Source of the DNA: Chara braunii
Lineage: Eukaryota; Streptophyta; Charophyceae; Charales; Characeae
DNA: 22,968 nt
NCBI GenBank assembly: GCA_003427395.1
Contig: BFEA01000050.1
Span: 414,257-437,224 of the forward strand
Direction: 5' to 3'
Part shown: one piece after another, positions 8,081 through 18,444 of the stretch
Position numbering within the stretch: position 1 is the first letter of the stretch
Layout of the letters: every line of letters begins with the position of its first letter
Notes under the pieces: generated by a model
What the model was told of the DNA's origin: nothing
Database searches by the model: none
The model's input: the letters and a program-made list of their open reading frames with translations, nothing else
Translations under genes and position numbers: made by a program

Positions 8081-9640
8081 CTCCAAAAAAAAAAACAAAT
8101 CAACCAGTACTTAAGCGACGGCGATGAAGGTGACGATGAGGAGGGGGAGAAGAACAGGCACCCTGCTCCTCTACAGGGGGGCAATGAGACACACGATGGG
8201 CCGTTAGGGGCAAGGACGACCAAGGCGCCTCAGGGGTCGGGGCAGGTGACTTGGCCGATAGGGATGGGGGAGGGATCGCTAGGAAGGCAGGGAGGAGAAC
8301 GGGGGCCTTGGATGACTGGGATGAGGGAGGGTTCGCTGGGAAGTCAGGGAGGAGAACGGGAGGGAACCCTGAAGGATCAGGGACAAGGGGTTGACATAGC
8401 CATGAAGGAAGCAGGGGTAATGTTAACAGAGGAAGAAAAAAACGAAAGGGGGATGGCGGTTACCCAGGGAGAGACCTCCCAAGGGTCGGGAGGGAGGGGA
8501 GAGAAGCCTCAGGGAACGGAAGAGAGGGATCAACAGAGGGGAAAGGAACAACAACCATCATGGGTTAGCAGGGTACGTAACACGATGCAAGACAAAACTC
8601 TGGTTGTCAAAAGACAACAGGAGGGAGTACAAAAAGGTGCAAAGGGCCAGGCAGCAGACCTTCAGATCCCCATGAAAAATCTCTCCCCAGCGCGAGCCTT
8701 TTTTTACACCATGTTCCTTCTCCCAGCAAAAAACTGTGTTACTGATCAAGGGGGCAAGTAAATATTGATGAGAACATACCCAACCAGCAAGTTGGTGGAG
8801 AGGGAGAGAATCTATACACAGTATGGCAGCAACTGGATATTCCATGATGATGATGCTTACAAGTCCACTAATGATAAAATCAAGTGGATCTGTAAACAGT
8901 TGGAGGAGATGAAAGGAAGTCCAGAAGTTGTCCAAGAGTTTTTCTTGATACGGCCCATCTCCACCACAGTCTACATGGTTTTGTCAATGTTCTAAGAAGA
9001 CAAACGCCGCATGGACAGCTGGAAAAGGCTGAGATGTGGAAGGTCGGAAGTACGCATATACCCCTGGCTACCTAAAAAATCGGGGCCTGAGGAAAAACGG
9101 GAACAGATGATGCGGGACTACTATTGGGTCGAGTTGAGACACATCACGGTGGAGATACAAGCAGCATTCATACATGAACTCGGCCAGCGATATGACATCG
9201 TTGACGTCATAGAACCCCTCCCGCCATATGTGGCTAAAAGGGATGACCATGTCATGCTGGCCATCGACCTGCCGCATGACCACCTCTTTAATATTGATGA
9301 TATCATCCCTTTCAGGGTGGGAGGGAGGATATACCAGGTGCATACGGCGCATGAACTGCGACTTTGGCGCTTCAGATGCCGAGCATATGACCATTTGGGC
9401 ACAGAGACTGCCTGCCCCCACCACCCTCTCAAATGAGACAGGATTATAGCCAGACTCCAACAAGACCCTTTATCCCCCACCAAATGGACCGTAGTGGATG
9501 CCGGCCACAAAGGCTGGGTGTATGTGAAAGAACGAAGCGAAAAGGGTCAGGTTAGAGGATGGGAATGGGAAGGAAGGGGGGATTCGAGATGGAATACCCG
9601 CCCCCCCAATACCTGGTTCCCGCCACAGGCACCGAAGGAC

Positions 9641-9642
<2 letters not shown>

Positions 9643-9679
<37 letters not shown>
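9643..9679. repeat. 37-base C homopolymer
   Basis: An uninterrupted C run coding for polyproline in ORF1. Shorter runs lie at 10217-10235 (19 C) and near 10738. Length errors are likely in any read of this region, yet ORF1 frame is kept across it. Confidence 0.95.
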
Positions 9680-9681
<2 letters not shown>

Positions 9682-9984
9682 AAAGAATAACGAACAGATG
9701 CACAAACAACAATCACAACAGTTACAGAATCTGCAACAGGCGGAAACAGGCGGCGCTCGTACTTTGGGGCCAGATGCGGGACGCTACATAGCTGGTGCTG
9801 CAGAAAAGGAGAGAGTAAAAATCCCCCTGCCTCCCCCCGGAAAGAATAACGAACAGATGCAAAAACAACAATCACAACAGTTACAGAATCTGCAGCAGGA
9901 GGAAATAGGTGGCGCTCGCACTTTGGGGCCAGATGCGGGACGCTACATAGCTGGTGTTGCAGAAAAGGAGAGAGTAAGAATCCA
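9680..9984 (+). repeat. In-frame 159 bp tandem duplication in ORF1
   Basis: Two copies beginning GGAAAGAATAACGAACAGATG start at 9680 and 9839. The period is 159 bp, exactly 53 codons, so reading frame is kept. Each encodes GKNNEQM, a Gln-rich stretch QQSQQLQNLQQ that could form a coiled coil, then GGARTLGPDAGRYIAG and AEKERV. The copies differ at a few bases. Duplication of an oligomerisation segment is a plausible reading. Confidence 0.9.
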
Positions 9985-11357
9985 GGATAAGGGGGAAGAG
10001 AAAACTGGAAAGGGCAAGGCCAAAGAGGAAAAGGGACTCCAAAACGGGCCGAAAGAGAAGAGGGGGGGAGATGGGAGTGGGAGTAGGGAGAAGGGCGGGG
10101 GGGGGGGAAATCAGGGATATTAGGGAACGAGGGCAGGAACGAGCCAACAGGACATCTTCATAGATGCCTTTGGGCCAGCTCCCATGGAGGTGGAAGACAT
10201 ACAGGGGGCTTCCCCTCCCCCCCCCCCCCCCCCCCAATCGGCAGATGTGGTGATACACGAGGCGGGGGGGACAAGGGAGGAACAGGCTGAGGCACACGGT
10301 ATGCCTGGAACGGCAGAGGAAAGGCTCAAGAGTGTTTCAGAATGGATAATGGACAACCTGCATATCAAATTTCCCGATCTCTCCGACGAGTTTTGGGATG
10401 ATACATACAGGGGCCTCGCCCCACTCCTGGAGGCCAGCGAGAGCCTTAGGATAATTTTGGATCATGGGCTCCCCCAAGGAATGTGCTGGGAGGAGGTTTG
10501 TCGTAGGATGTTGAGTATTGTGCTTACCAGATTCCAGCCCCCTACCCCACCACAAGATGATGACACCCCGGATGAGGAGGAGAAAAAAAACAATCAAGAC
10601 CTGGTGGGGAAGAAGCAAGGGGAGCCTAATGAGCAGGGGAAAAGGGAGGAGGAAAAGAGTCATCAGAACCCACAAGAAGAGGAAGGAACCCAGGAAATGG
10701 TGGCAAAGGAAGGAAAGAAGGAACAGCAAGACCCGCCCCCCCCCCCCAACCCCCCGGATGACGGGCTGGTAGGCAAGAGACAGAGGTTGAGGCATCTCCT
10801 GAAAAATGGACAGTGGCCTCAATCGCTTGGCAAAACTGGGGTTATGGTCGTCCCAGTGCAGAAGAACGAAGGGAGACGGGAAGTGGGCCTCACAGAACTC
10901 CCCTACTCGCAATACAGAGAGGTCACCCTGTAGGGATGGGTCCCTGAAGCCCCTCTATGGTCCGCAACAGGGGAAGAAGTCTTTCAGGCAGAAATGAGGG
11001 AATTTTTGCGCAGAACTTTTCAATCAGGGGCAAGGGTGACAAGAAGTGTTACCTACGGCCAATATGCGTTGGCAGACACATACCTATACGTGTTGTTTGA
11101 GCCTGGTAAACAGGCGGGTCTGAGGTGGTTCTCACAGAACGCGTTGTTCGATCTTCAAATTATGAAAATTAAAAGCAGCAAGACCTGGTCTGAGGATGAG
11201 GTCAGGGCCGCGCTTCTTAGGATTTTGAAAGAGGGCTACCTGCAAGCAGCAGGAGCAAAGGAAGGTGGTTGGGATTTGGAGTGGAAAGCATTATAAAGAA
11301 CATGAGAGAACAACAGAAAATGGACCTGACAAGAATTCTATATGGGAAAGATAAGGA

Positions 11358-14300
11358 ATGGAAGCTGACATGGATCTAAGATCCCTGAACGTGAACGGCC
11401 TAGCCTCGGCCTCCCCCCAGAAAAAGCAAGATATATGGGAGCAATTGAGAGGGGTGGAGGGGAAGGAATGGCCAGATGTAATTTGCATTCAGGAGACACA
11501 CCTTATGGATACGGTGGAACACCACCATGCGCATAAGGAAGTGTGGCCCCATCGTGCCTTCCGGGCGCATGCCCGACGGCCTGGTAGTGCAGGCGTGGCT
11601 ATATGGGTCCCTCCCAACTCAAGGTTAGAACCGATACATTGGGAAATGGACCAAGAGGAGGGGAGGTGGGTATCCATGTTGGGGATGTTGGAGCTGGAGG
11701 TGGTGAGGATTCTCTGCGTATATGGGCCCAATGAGGTAGGAGCCAGAAAGATTTTCTTCGAAAATATCAAGAACAGGATCCCGGAAGGGATCCCGGTCAT
11801 TGTGGCGGGAGACTTCAATGCAGCTCCCGACCGCTGGCTGGATAGATGGAGGCTCCCCTCCCCATGCCCCGCCTACGTGGAGACATATGAGCAACTTATC
11901 GCTGACTTCAGTGGGTCACTGGGCCTTTATGATCCCTTCCGCAGACTATTCCCGAATAGGCGTACCTTTTCTTGTTTTAGAAAAAACGGACCGATAGAGT
12001 ATCAAGATCTAGGATCGATCTGATACTCATACCATAAGACTTAGAAGGAGCGCTGCAGGTAGTGGAAGTGTTTCCACAAAGCGTGTACCCAGGGTTGGAC
12101 CACGCGATGTGTGTTGTCATCCTTTCCTTTAGAAAACGCCCAGACCAGGGGCCGGGCTTTTTCAAACTTAATGCTTCCTTATTAGCAAGAAAGGGGTTTC
12201 AAAACTTTATTCATGATGTATGGCAGTACTGGAAGTCACATAGAGAAACACTTCAAAATGACATTCTGTGGTTCAACAATGGACTGACCTTTATTGCCAG
12301 AAAATCCGACGAATTTTCCAGGAAGATTGCGGCCCAAAGACATGTAGAGGAAATGGAACTCCAATACCAACTCCAACAACTGAAACAACAACATGAACAA
12401 CAAGAACAAGAACAAGAAGAGCAAAATGAAGAAAATGAAGAAACAGAAAGGGAGCTTTTAACCACCATAGGAACGACGGAGGCCCGCTTACAAGCACACA
12501 TGGATCATCGATGGCAAGGGGTGCGTATCAGACGGAAACTTCGTAGGTATAAGACGAAAGGAACAATGGATTCAGCCTTCTTTTCGATGTCCAAGATCAG
12601 AACCGGAAGAACCACCATCGAAGCGTTGTTGGACCCATCACAGCCGCAGGACCCCGTGGCTACATCAACACCCCAATGCATCTAGATAGCAATAATTTTT
12701 TTCAAGATTTGTTCAAGTCGCGAACTAAGGATAAACCACAGGAGCAAAGAATTGCTGAAATATAAAAGTTTTTATCACCCTTACAGAAAACCCTCTCACA
12801 ACAACAAAAGGAACTCCTGGAGAAACCCCTGACCAAGGAAGAGGTATGGTCGGCACTGATGCTGATGAAGGAGGAGAAAACCCCGGGAATAGATGGGCTC
12901 CCCAAAGAGTTTTGGGAGACTATGTGGAACACCCTGTCACAAGATTTAATGGAATACTACCAGGCAGTGTGGGACACGAGTCACATGGGGGAGATGGTGG
13001 GACAGGGTATACTAACATTGTTACACAAGAAAGGGGACAAAATGAACATAAGGAACTACCGACCAATTACCCTGTTAACGGTAGTTTATAAAATGGTGGC
13101 AAAAGCCCTGGCGAGCCGCCTGGTTGAGGTGATGGAGGGCATCATTCACCCAGCACAGACCGGTTTTATCAAGGGACGTAAAATCCAAGATAACATCTTG
13201 CTAATTAATGAAGTAATTTAACTGTCAAGACAGTCCAAGCATAATGCAACTCCGACTGTTTTTTCCTTGATAAATGGTTAGAGAAGATGAATTTCGGCCC
13301 GACCTTTAGAAAATGGATTGGGATCTCCATCAAAACGCCACGACGACAATCCAGGTGAATGGCAGACTGGCCCCTGCCATTCGCCTGGAACGGTCAGTTC
13401 GTCAAGGGGACCCCATCGCCCCCTTTCTTTTTGTCATCATTATGGAGCCCCTGGCAGCAAACCTGAGAGTCCACAAAAACCTCCGGAAAATATAGATTTC
13501 CTCCATCCCGGAGGAAGCAATCCCGGTCTGCTCGCTCTTTGCAGATGCAACACAAAAAAACATGCGAGAAATCCAAACGCTAATGGACCGCTTCTGTCTT
13601 CTATCAGACATGACCGTCAATTGGGGCAATAAGACACAGGGATGGTGGGTACACTACCAAGGGGGGAGACCGCCAGAAAATCCTAGGGTCAGATGGTTGC
13701 TTATAGAGGCCCCGATTAGAGTTCTGGGGGTTCAAATGACAACAGAGGGGAGACCACGCTTGAAAGACGAGTGGCTTACTAAACCGGTACTAGAAAAATT
13801 GAATCAGTGGAAAGACAAACAGACTTCCTTAATAGGCCGCTCCTTAGTGATTAATAATGTGGTTCTGGCAGCCCTCTGGTACAAAACGGCGATCTGGACC
13901 CTCAGTAAATCGGCATCCGCCTCTCTCCAGAGACAGGTGGCTGTTTTTTTATGGAGAGGCAAGCACGAGTGCTCGAGAGTCATTAACAGAGTAGCCTGGA
14001 GGTCAGTTATACAACCCAAAGATAGAGGGGGATTAGGGATCATTGATCCAGCTATGCAGGTAATGGCCTTAGCTCTCCAATGGGTAAAAGGCCTATTGTT
14101 CTCTACATAGGCGCCATGGATACCCCTTGCACTGCAACAAATCGCCCGGCTGGCACCGTTAGCCCCCGCCGGGGTGGAAGCTGAGACATGGTTCGAGGAC
14201 AGATTCTGGACCATTCCCAGAAAACCGACAAAGATAAGCAATAAAGAGGAAACAGGCAGACAAGCAACAAGACATGACCTAAAAAATGACCCTCTTTGGC

Positions 14301-15884
14301 CCACCATTTAAAGAACATGGCGTAAACTGCCTTTGCCAGACAAGATCCCGCCTAAACGCTGGGAGGAAGTGGCCCGACAACCCCTGTTTGGAAACCGATG
14401 GATAACGGATTAGTCTAGCAGAGTTCTCCACAGTAGCGAGGCCCTCAGGAAAGGTTGGATCAAGAATGGGATCCTGAGAGTTAAAGACATATGGGATCAA
14501 GACATCAAAGACTGGTTGCCGGAAGCCCGTCCGAGGGAGAAGCTAAGGTACTGCCACAAGGTTGGAGAGGCTTTGGATACTGTGGTCTTCGCTATCCCCC
14601 TAGACTGGGTCCGGATTCTACGAAGAGGACCATCGCTGGAGGAAGGGGATTGGGTGGGCTTTAGGGAGGCAGAAGGGGTAATTGGGAACGTAGTATATAC
14701 CCGATCTGCGCAAGGGGTGTGGGAACAGGAAGTGGGGGCCAACCTCTTCAGAATAAAGGAAGATAACATTTTGGAACGGGTACGACTGGAAAGTAACAGA
14801 ATGGTTCCCAGAGCTAGAGGTATTCCGGATCAGGGTTCTTAAGGAAAAAGAAGGGTGGAAGGCTTACAAACCAAACAAACCAATTCATGATCTCCCCCTG
14901 GACCCAAATGAGTGGGTATGGACAATACAATATGGAAGAGGAAGATCTGGGGTAAGGCGGCTGAACACCCTTTCGGTTAAAACTACATACAGGATGCTGA
15001 GACCAAGAGTTAACCTGAAGGATGTGTTGGAGGCGCGCTGGATGAAACATCTGAACATAGGGAGAGATACCTTGAGGACGGTTAAATGGTTTAAGGCCAA
15101 TAAGGCTATGCCTGCTAAACTCGCCTCTCTTCAATGGCAGGTGGACCACAGGTGCCTGCCAACAAACGACTGGTTAATAGACAGAACACAACTGGAACAA
15201 AAAGGATTGGCACTCCCTTGGTGCAGGCTGTGTATAGAATCCTTCCCATCTAGGAAATGGCCTGAGACCATTGAACATATATTCTTACAATGTCCGGCAG
15301 CAAAATGGCTGTGGAGATGGTGGGACCGTCTCTGGACACGAATGGGCACCTCACAGCCCTGGCCATGGGATTGGCGAGCACTCCTCTGTGAAGCATGGAC
15401 CCCAGCAGAGACTACCACCTTTGAAGAGAACATGTTTAAAGTGGGATGCCGAGCCATTCTCTGGGCCATCTGGTGGCGCCGGTGCACATTGGAAATGGAA
15501 GGAGTGCGACGTGATGGCACGGAGTTTATCAACTCAATAAAGGAGCGAATCCAGGAAGACATTACCATTCAATGGGAAAAAATTAGGCAGAAGATAGCAT
15601 TCTTGCACTCAAGACAGGAAATCAAACAAACTATTGAAGGATTCAGCAAGGACTGGCTGGGTGGGGAAGAAGGGGGATGGATTGCAAAGGTAGAGTGGAG
15701 TGGAAGGGAGAAGGGGGGGGGTGAGATAGGAGACGAGGAAAGGGACTACCATTTGAGCTTCAGGGATTGGACAACGATCGAACCTGCATTCCCAATCAGG
15801 CCCCTTGGAGACTTTGCTGATTTTTTCCCCCCCTCACCGCAGGCTGTAGTAGGCATGGATTGGTATGGGGGGGGGGGAGGGTGA
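11358..15884 (+). pseudogene. LINE ORF2: endonuclease, RT and zinc finger, disabled
   Basis: ORF2 starts at ATG 11358. The APE-type endonuclease shows LNVNG (residues 10-14), IQETH with Glu46, GDFN (151-154), SRID at about 12011 and LDH at 12098, where SDH is usual. The RT region has TPGIDGLPKEF, RNYRPITLL, TGFIKGR and SVRQGDPIAPFLF. Motif A with its catalytic Asp is missing around 13222-13262, and the YADD box reads FADA at 13538-13549, so the RT is dead. The C terminus has a zinc finger: C-X2-C at 15222-15233, EH-X4-C at 15276-15293, then LWRWWD. Frame changes lie near 12003, 12650, 13222-13262, 13315 and 14800. In-frame stops lie at 12035, 12763, 13219, 13493, 14108, 14309 and 14411. The intact last part is 14994-15884. 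The intact enzyme would nick target DNA and prime reverse transcription there. Confidence 0.85.
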
Positions 15885-16422
15885 AATGTTCAGATAGGGA
15901 CTGGGATTGGTAGGAGAGTGGTGGAGCTAGGACACAACAGTAGGATCTGGCACCCGGGTCGGGATGAAGAGGCTCCCCTCTCTCTCATCTTCCCTTATCT
16001 TCCCTTTTCTTCCCACAACCCATACAACCCGAACTGTTTTCAAATTGCATACACTGTTTTGATGGAAAAAAAAAAGAATAGCATACAGTGACAATGGGGA
16101 GCTGCTGACCAGGGCTGGGATAAAAGATAGATAAAGGGTGCTCCAAGATGGGTTGGGTGTTTGAGCAGCTCCAAGGGTCAATGGAGCCCCGGAACAGCGA
16201 CAGAAACTAATACAGTCCCAGGGAACAACAATCAGCAATATTTTTGTGTGACAAGATTTATCAATGGGACGCTGGACCCGGTTTCCAGCAGGTGCTGCTC
16301 CCCACCTATGGATGGAGCAGCCCAACAGTCAATCCCTCAATTCTGGCAGTTCTCGTACCACTGCTGGGATAGAGGGAGGGATGGCACAAAGGCTTTTCTT
16401 AAAAAAAAAAAAAAAAAAAAAG
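15885..16422 (+). other. LINE 3' UTR with two-hairpin tail and poly(A)
   Basis: After the ORF2 stop come about 380 bases without coding signal, then a structured tail. Hairpin 1 is GCTGGA/TCCAGC at 16271-16289 with a seven-base loop. Hairpin 2 is GCTGCTCC/GGAGCAGC at 16294-16321 with a twelve-base loop. CACTGCTGGGATAGA and 21 A bases follow. The hairpins and the bases just before them recur in short elements nearby. In stringent LINEs such a 3' stem-loop is what the RT recognises, and that role is inferred here. Confidence 0.75.
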
Positions 16423-16484
16423 AAGTTTGAATAAATCCATGCGTAGGGGGCTGCGGAATCGCACTGGGTCAAAACAAGGGAGTT
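16423..16484 (+). repeat. Right flank of LINE: target duplication and target continuation
   Basis: AAGTTTG (16423-16429) is the right target-site duplication. The next 55 bases (16430-16484) match 16667-16721 with one mismatch, which is the sequence after the insertion point in the uninserted copy. Confidence 0.85.
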
Positions 16485-16485
16485 N
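16485..16485. other. Single ambiguous base (N)
   Basis: The only N in the window, followed by ten A bases. It separates the LINE-bearing target copy from the LINE-free copy. It may be a scaffold join, a collapsed gap or an unresolved base. Confidence 0.95.
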
Positions 16486-16496
16486 AAAAAAAAAAG

Positions 16497-16721
16497 GGAC
16501 GACTGTAGCCTTATTGCAGAAAGCCTGAGAAAGGAGCTCCAGGAATCTTCAGGAATTGTTTTTTGGGGGTTGCCAGAGGTTCAACACGGACACACAGCGT
16601 CGAGTTTACTTACAAATATAGAACTAACTCATAAACCTACAGATTGCACAGTGTTGATTAAGTTCGAATAAATCCATACGTAGGGGGCTGCGGAATCGCA
16701 CTGGGTCAAAACAAGGGAGTT
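16497..16721 (+). repeat. Uninserted (empty) copy of the LINE target
   Basis: The first 170 bases match 7175-7343 and the last 55 match 16430-16484. Together they form one continuous sequence without the 9 kb LINE or the second copy of AAGTTCG. It is either a pre-existing duplicate of the target or the other haplotype. Confidence 0.85.
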
Positions 16722-17045
16722 GGGGCCCGGACGGGAGGGGTGACATAAGCAGCTCCATGGGAGAACGGAGCCCCGGGCGTAGAAGATGATTGACTGCAGT
16801 GCTTAGGTAATGACAAACACTCAGACCAGGATCTGAGACATGCTTCATTGGATTGTACATGGGAGCTGGACTCCGCTTCCAGCAGATGATGCTGTCCACA
16901 AATAGATGGTAGGATATAAGGTAGAACACAATACTACAAAGAAGCATACTACTCGGGACAGGAGTCTGTCCTGCAGGTACAACCACAGTCAAGATAGGCA
17001 CACTTACTGCAATCATCCGGAAAAAAAAAAAAAAAAAAAAAAAAA
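16722..17045 (+). mobile_element. 5'-truncated LINE 3' end
   Basis: AGCAGCTCCATGGG ... GGAGCCCCGG at about 16750-16775 parallels AGCAGCTCCAAGGG ... GGAGCCCCGG in the LINE 3' UTR at about 16164-16193. About 90 bases later comes a decayed hairpin, GCTGGA/TTCCAGC at 16865-16883, then AATAGATGG, and a 25-base A tail at 17021-17045. No coding sequence is kept. Confidence 0.65.
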
Positions 17046-17299
17046 CCCTGATAGATGGTACAGAGTTCAGAGTAACTGCACAGTGATCCAGTAGGATTGA
17101 CAGGATGCTGGGCCGGTTACAGCCCACCTCCCCCACAGGCATACTAAACCTTCCAGAATTTGATTGTTTTCATAGATAACAGGGTTCACACTGTAAACTA
17201 CATCACAATCGATAGTTAGTACAGATTACAGGCTTACTAACCTTTCACGAGCTTATTCTTCCCGTACCTGACACGATGCACATCAAACTGTGTAATTGC
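17046..17299. other. Intergenic, no gene recognised
   Basis: Mixed A/T-rich sequence between two tail copies. I see no gene or repeat I can support. Confidence 0.4.
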
Positions 17300-17460
17300 A
17301 TTTTAAATGTACTTTGACGCTGGACCCGATTTCCAGCAGGTGTTGCTCCCCACCAATAGATGGAGCCATCCTGGCACTGCTAGTGGTGTCTGATCATATC
17401 AGCACCCCTAGCAGCCGCTCGAGCTGTTTCTTTATAAAAAAAAAGAAAAAAAAAAAGAAG
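17300..17460 (+). mobile_element. SINE or truncated LINE 3' tail copy
   Basis: GACGCTGGACCCGATTTCCAGC (hairpin 1 at 17319-17337) is followed by GCTCC/GGAGC around CCACCAATAGAT. GCTAGTGGTGTCTGATC, ATCAGCACCCCTAGCA and an A-rich tail ending at 17460 follow. It is the same subfamily as the copy at 5770-5917. Confidence 0.75.
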
Positions 17461-17573
17461 AGTTTGCTGTTCTTTCCAGGGCTGTGGTCGAATTGTCTTA
17501 TAAAACCCGAGACTCTTTTTTCCTTTGGAGCTGCTAGTGTTACCCATCCCATCTTGGAGCTTTTTGTTTAAGC

Positions 17574-17682
17574 CACCAGTACCTCCACGTTCTTAGGCCA
17601 TTAAAGTGGCTGAATCGGCCTTCCACACTGGGCTATATTCATTCGAGTCAGAGGGGCCCTAAGAATGTGGTAGGTACTGGTG
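17574..17682. repeat. Inverted repeat of about 27 bp arms
   Basis: CACCAGTACCT..TTCTTAGGCC at 17574-17599 is matched in reverse complement by GGCCCTAAGAA..AGGTACTGGTG at 17655-17682, with about three differences. The spacer holds TGGCTGAATCGG, like a Pol III A box, and ATTCGAGTC, like part of a B box. It could be a small foldback element or a tRNA-derived hairpin. Transcription is not shown. Confidence 0.65.
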
Positions 17683-18117
17683 TTTTAATAGCCATTCCGG
17701 GCTTGTCTGTAATTCGCCTAGCCTTGGATAAGCGGGGCTGATCCGGGCTTGACCGTTGAGTCTGCCTAGCCCTGGTGCCTCAATTGGAATTTGGGTAGTA
17801 ATTGTGGGGCCAATTGGACACTGCTTGAGCTTGTCGTCCGAGGTACCCGTGTGACGAGGCTCACTCGACTATGCTTCAGCTAGGGCTGGGAAGGGTTGTC
17901 CTGTTGAGCCTGCCTAACCCTGGTGCCTGCAACTGCTATTCGGCCCATTTACCCCCCAACATGGTGGGGTGACAGTCCTGAGTGATCAACACTGAGGTTG
18001 GATAGTGGGAATAGGGGTGCACTAGGAGAATTGATGAGAGGATGAGTAGGGAGGCGGTCTCACAAAACGAATCGGAACAACTGATGGCTTCCTCAGATTG
18101 CAACTACTGTGTGTGTC
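17683..18117. other. Intergenic with a short direct repeat
   Basis: GTTGAGTCTGCCTAGCCCTG at 17755 recurs as GTTGAGCCTGCCTAACCCTG at 17903, both followed by GTGCCT. No coding region is supported. Confidence 0.5.
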
Positions 18118-18180
18118 TGGAACCTGGCTTCTACAACAACCTGGGCTTTAAAAAAAATATGTGAAAAGAAGAAGAAGCAA
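18118..18180 (+). mobile_element. SINE 3' end fragment
   Basis: GGCTTCTACAACAACCTGGG followed by CTTTAAAAAAAATATG and an A/G-rich tail matches the end of the tRNA-derived SINE at 5628-5690. No head is visible. Confidence 0.5.
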
Positions 18181-18227
18181 ATGCCCGGTCAACCCTGTTG
18201 GTGGCCTGATTTTTCTGAGCAGTTATG

Positions 18228-18363
18228 TCAGGAATAATGGGACGCTGGACCCGGTTTCCAGCAGGTGCAGCTCAAAAAAAGGGGGAGGCGGTCCCAAGTG
18301 GCCCCCTCCTTTCTCTCTTCATCGCACCCATGCAGGTTAGGGGCGCTGGACCCGGTTTCCAGC
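18228..18363 (+). mobile_element. Two partial LINE/SINE tails in a row
   Basis: The exact hairpin GCTGGACCCGGTTTCCAGC occurs at 18244-18262 and again at 18345-18363, 101 bp apart. Neither keeps hairpin 2 or a long A tail. They are broken copies of the family at 16266. Confidence 0.7.
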
Positions 18364-18444
18364 CAGCACAGATCCAATGAAGTGGAGGAAAAGGGAGGAA
18401 CTAGCGTGCAGTGAAATAGCGGGCGCCTGATTCAGGGTGAAGAG

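Larger units (their letters stand above)
8081..11296 (+). pseudogene. LINE ORF1, one frame with five internal stops
   Basis: A single reading frame can be followed for about 1070 codons to the stop at 11294. It is broken only by stops at 8759 (TAA), 8993 (TAA), 9434 (TGA), 10121 (TAG) and 10931 (TAG), with no frameshift. The N-terminal third is rich in Gly, Glu and Gln. The 9011-9436 part (RIYPWLPKK, DYYWVELRH) weakly recalls the nucleic-acid-binding DUF4283-like region of plant LINE ORF1, though I am not sure. Next come a polyproline run from 37 C bases (9643-9679), a duplicated 53-residue Gln-rich unit, a second proline run (10217-10235) and a charged Glu/Lys region. The last ~100 residues look globular. 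No CCHC knuckle is seen. No ATG start is convincing. The likely role is RNA binding and RNP assembly. ORF2 starts 61 bases after it. Confidence 0.7.
7344..16422 (+). mobile_element. Full-length L1-like LINE retrotransposon, defective
   Basis: A 9.08 kb non-LTR element with a 5' leader, ORF1, ORF2 (APE endonuclease, RT, C-terminal zinc finger), 3' UTR and a 21-base A tail at 16401-16421. Both ends are set by comparison with the uninserted target at 16497-16721: the flanks join there without the element, and a 7 bp duplication brackets it here. It is long for a plant L1, mainly because of a large low-complexity ORF1. Both ORFs are disabled by stops, and ORF2 also by frameshifts and loss of RT catalytic residues. 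This copy cannot make its own proteins under the standard code, and any movement must have used proteins supplied in trans or predated the damage. Confidence 0.85.

Noticed and set aside
9468-9875. Minus-strand Gly-rich open frames over the poly-C tract
   Set aside because: They mirror the polyproline run of the LINE ORF1 on the other strand and have no other support.
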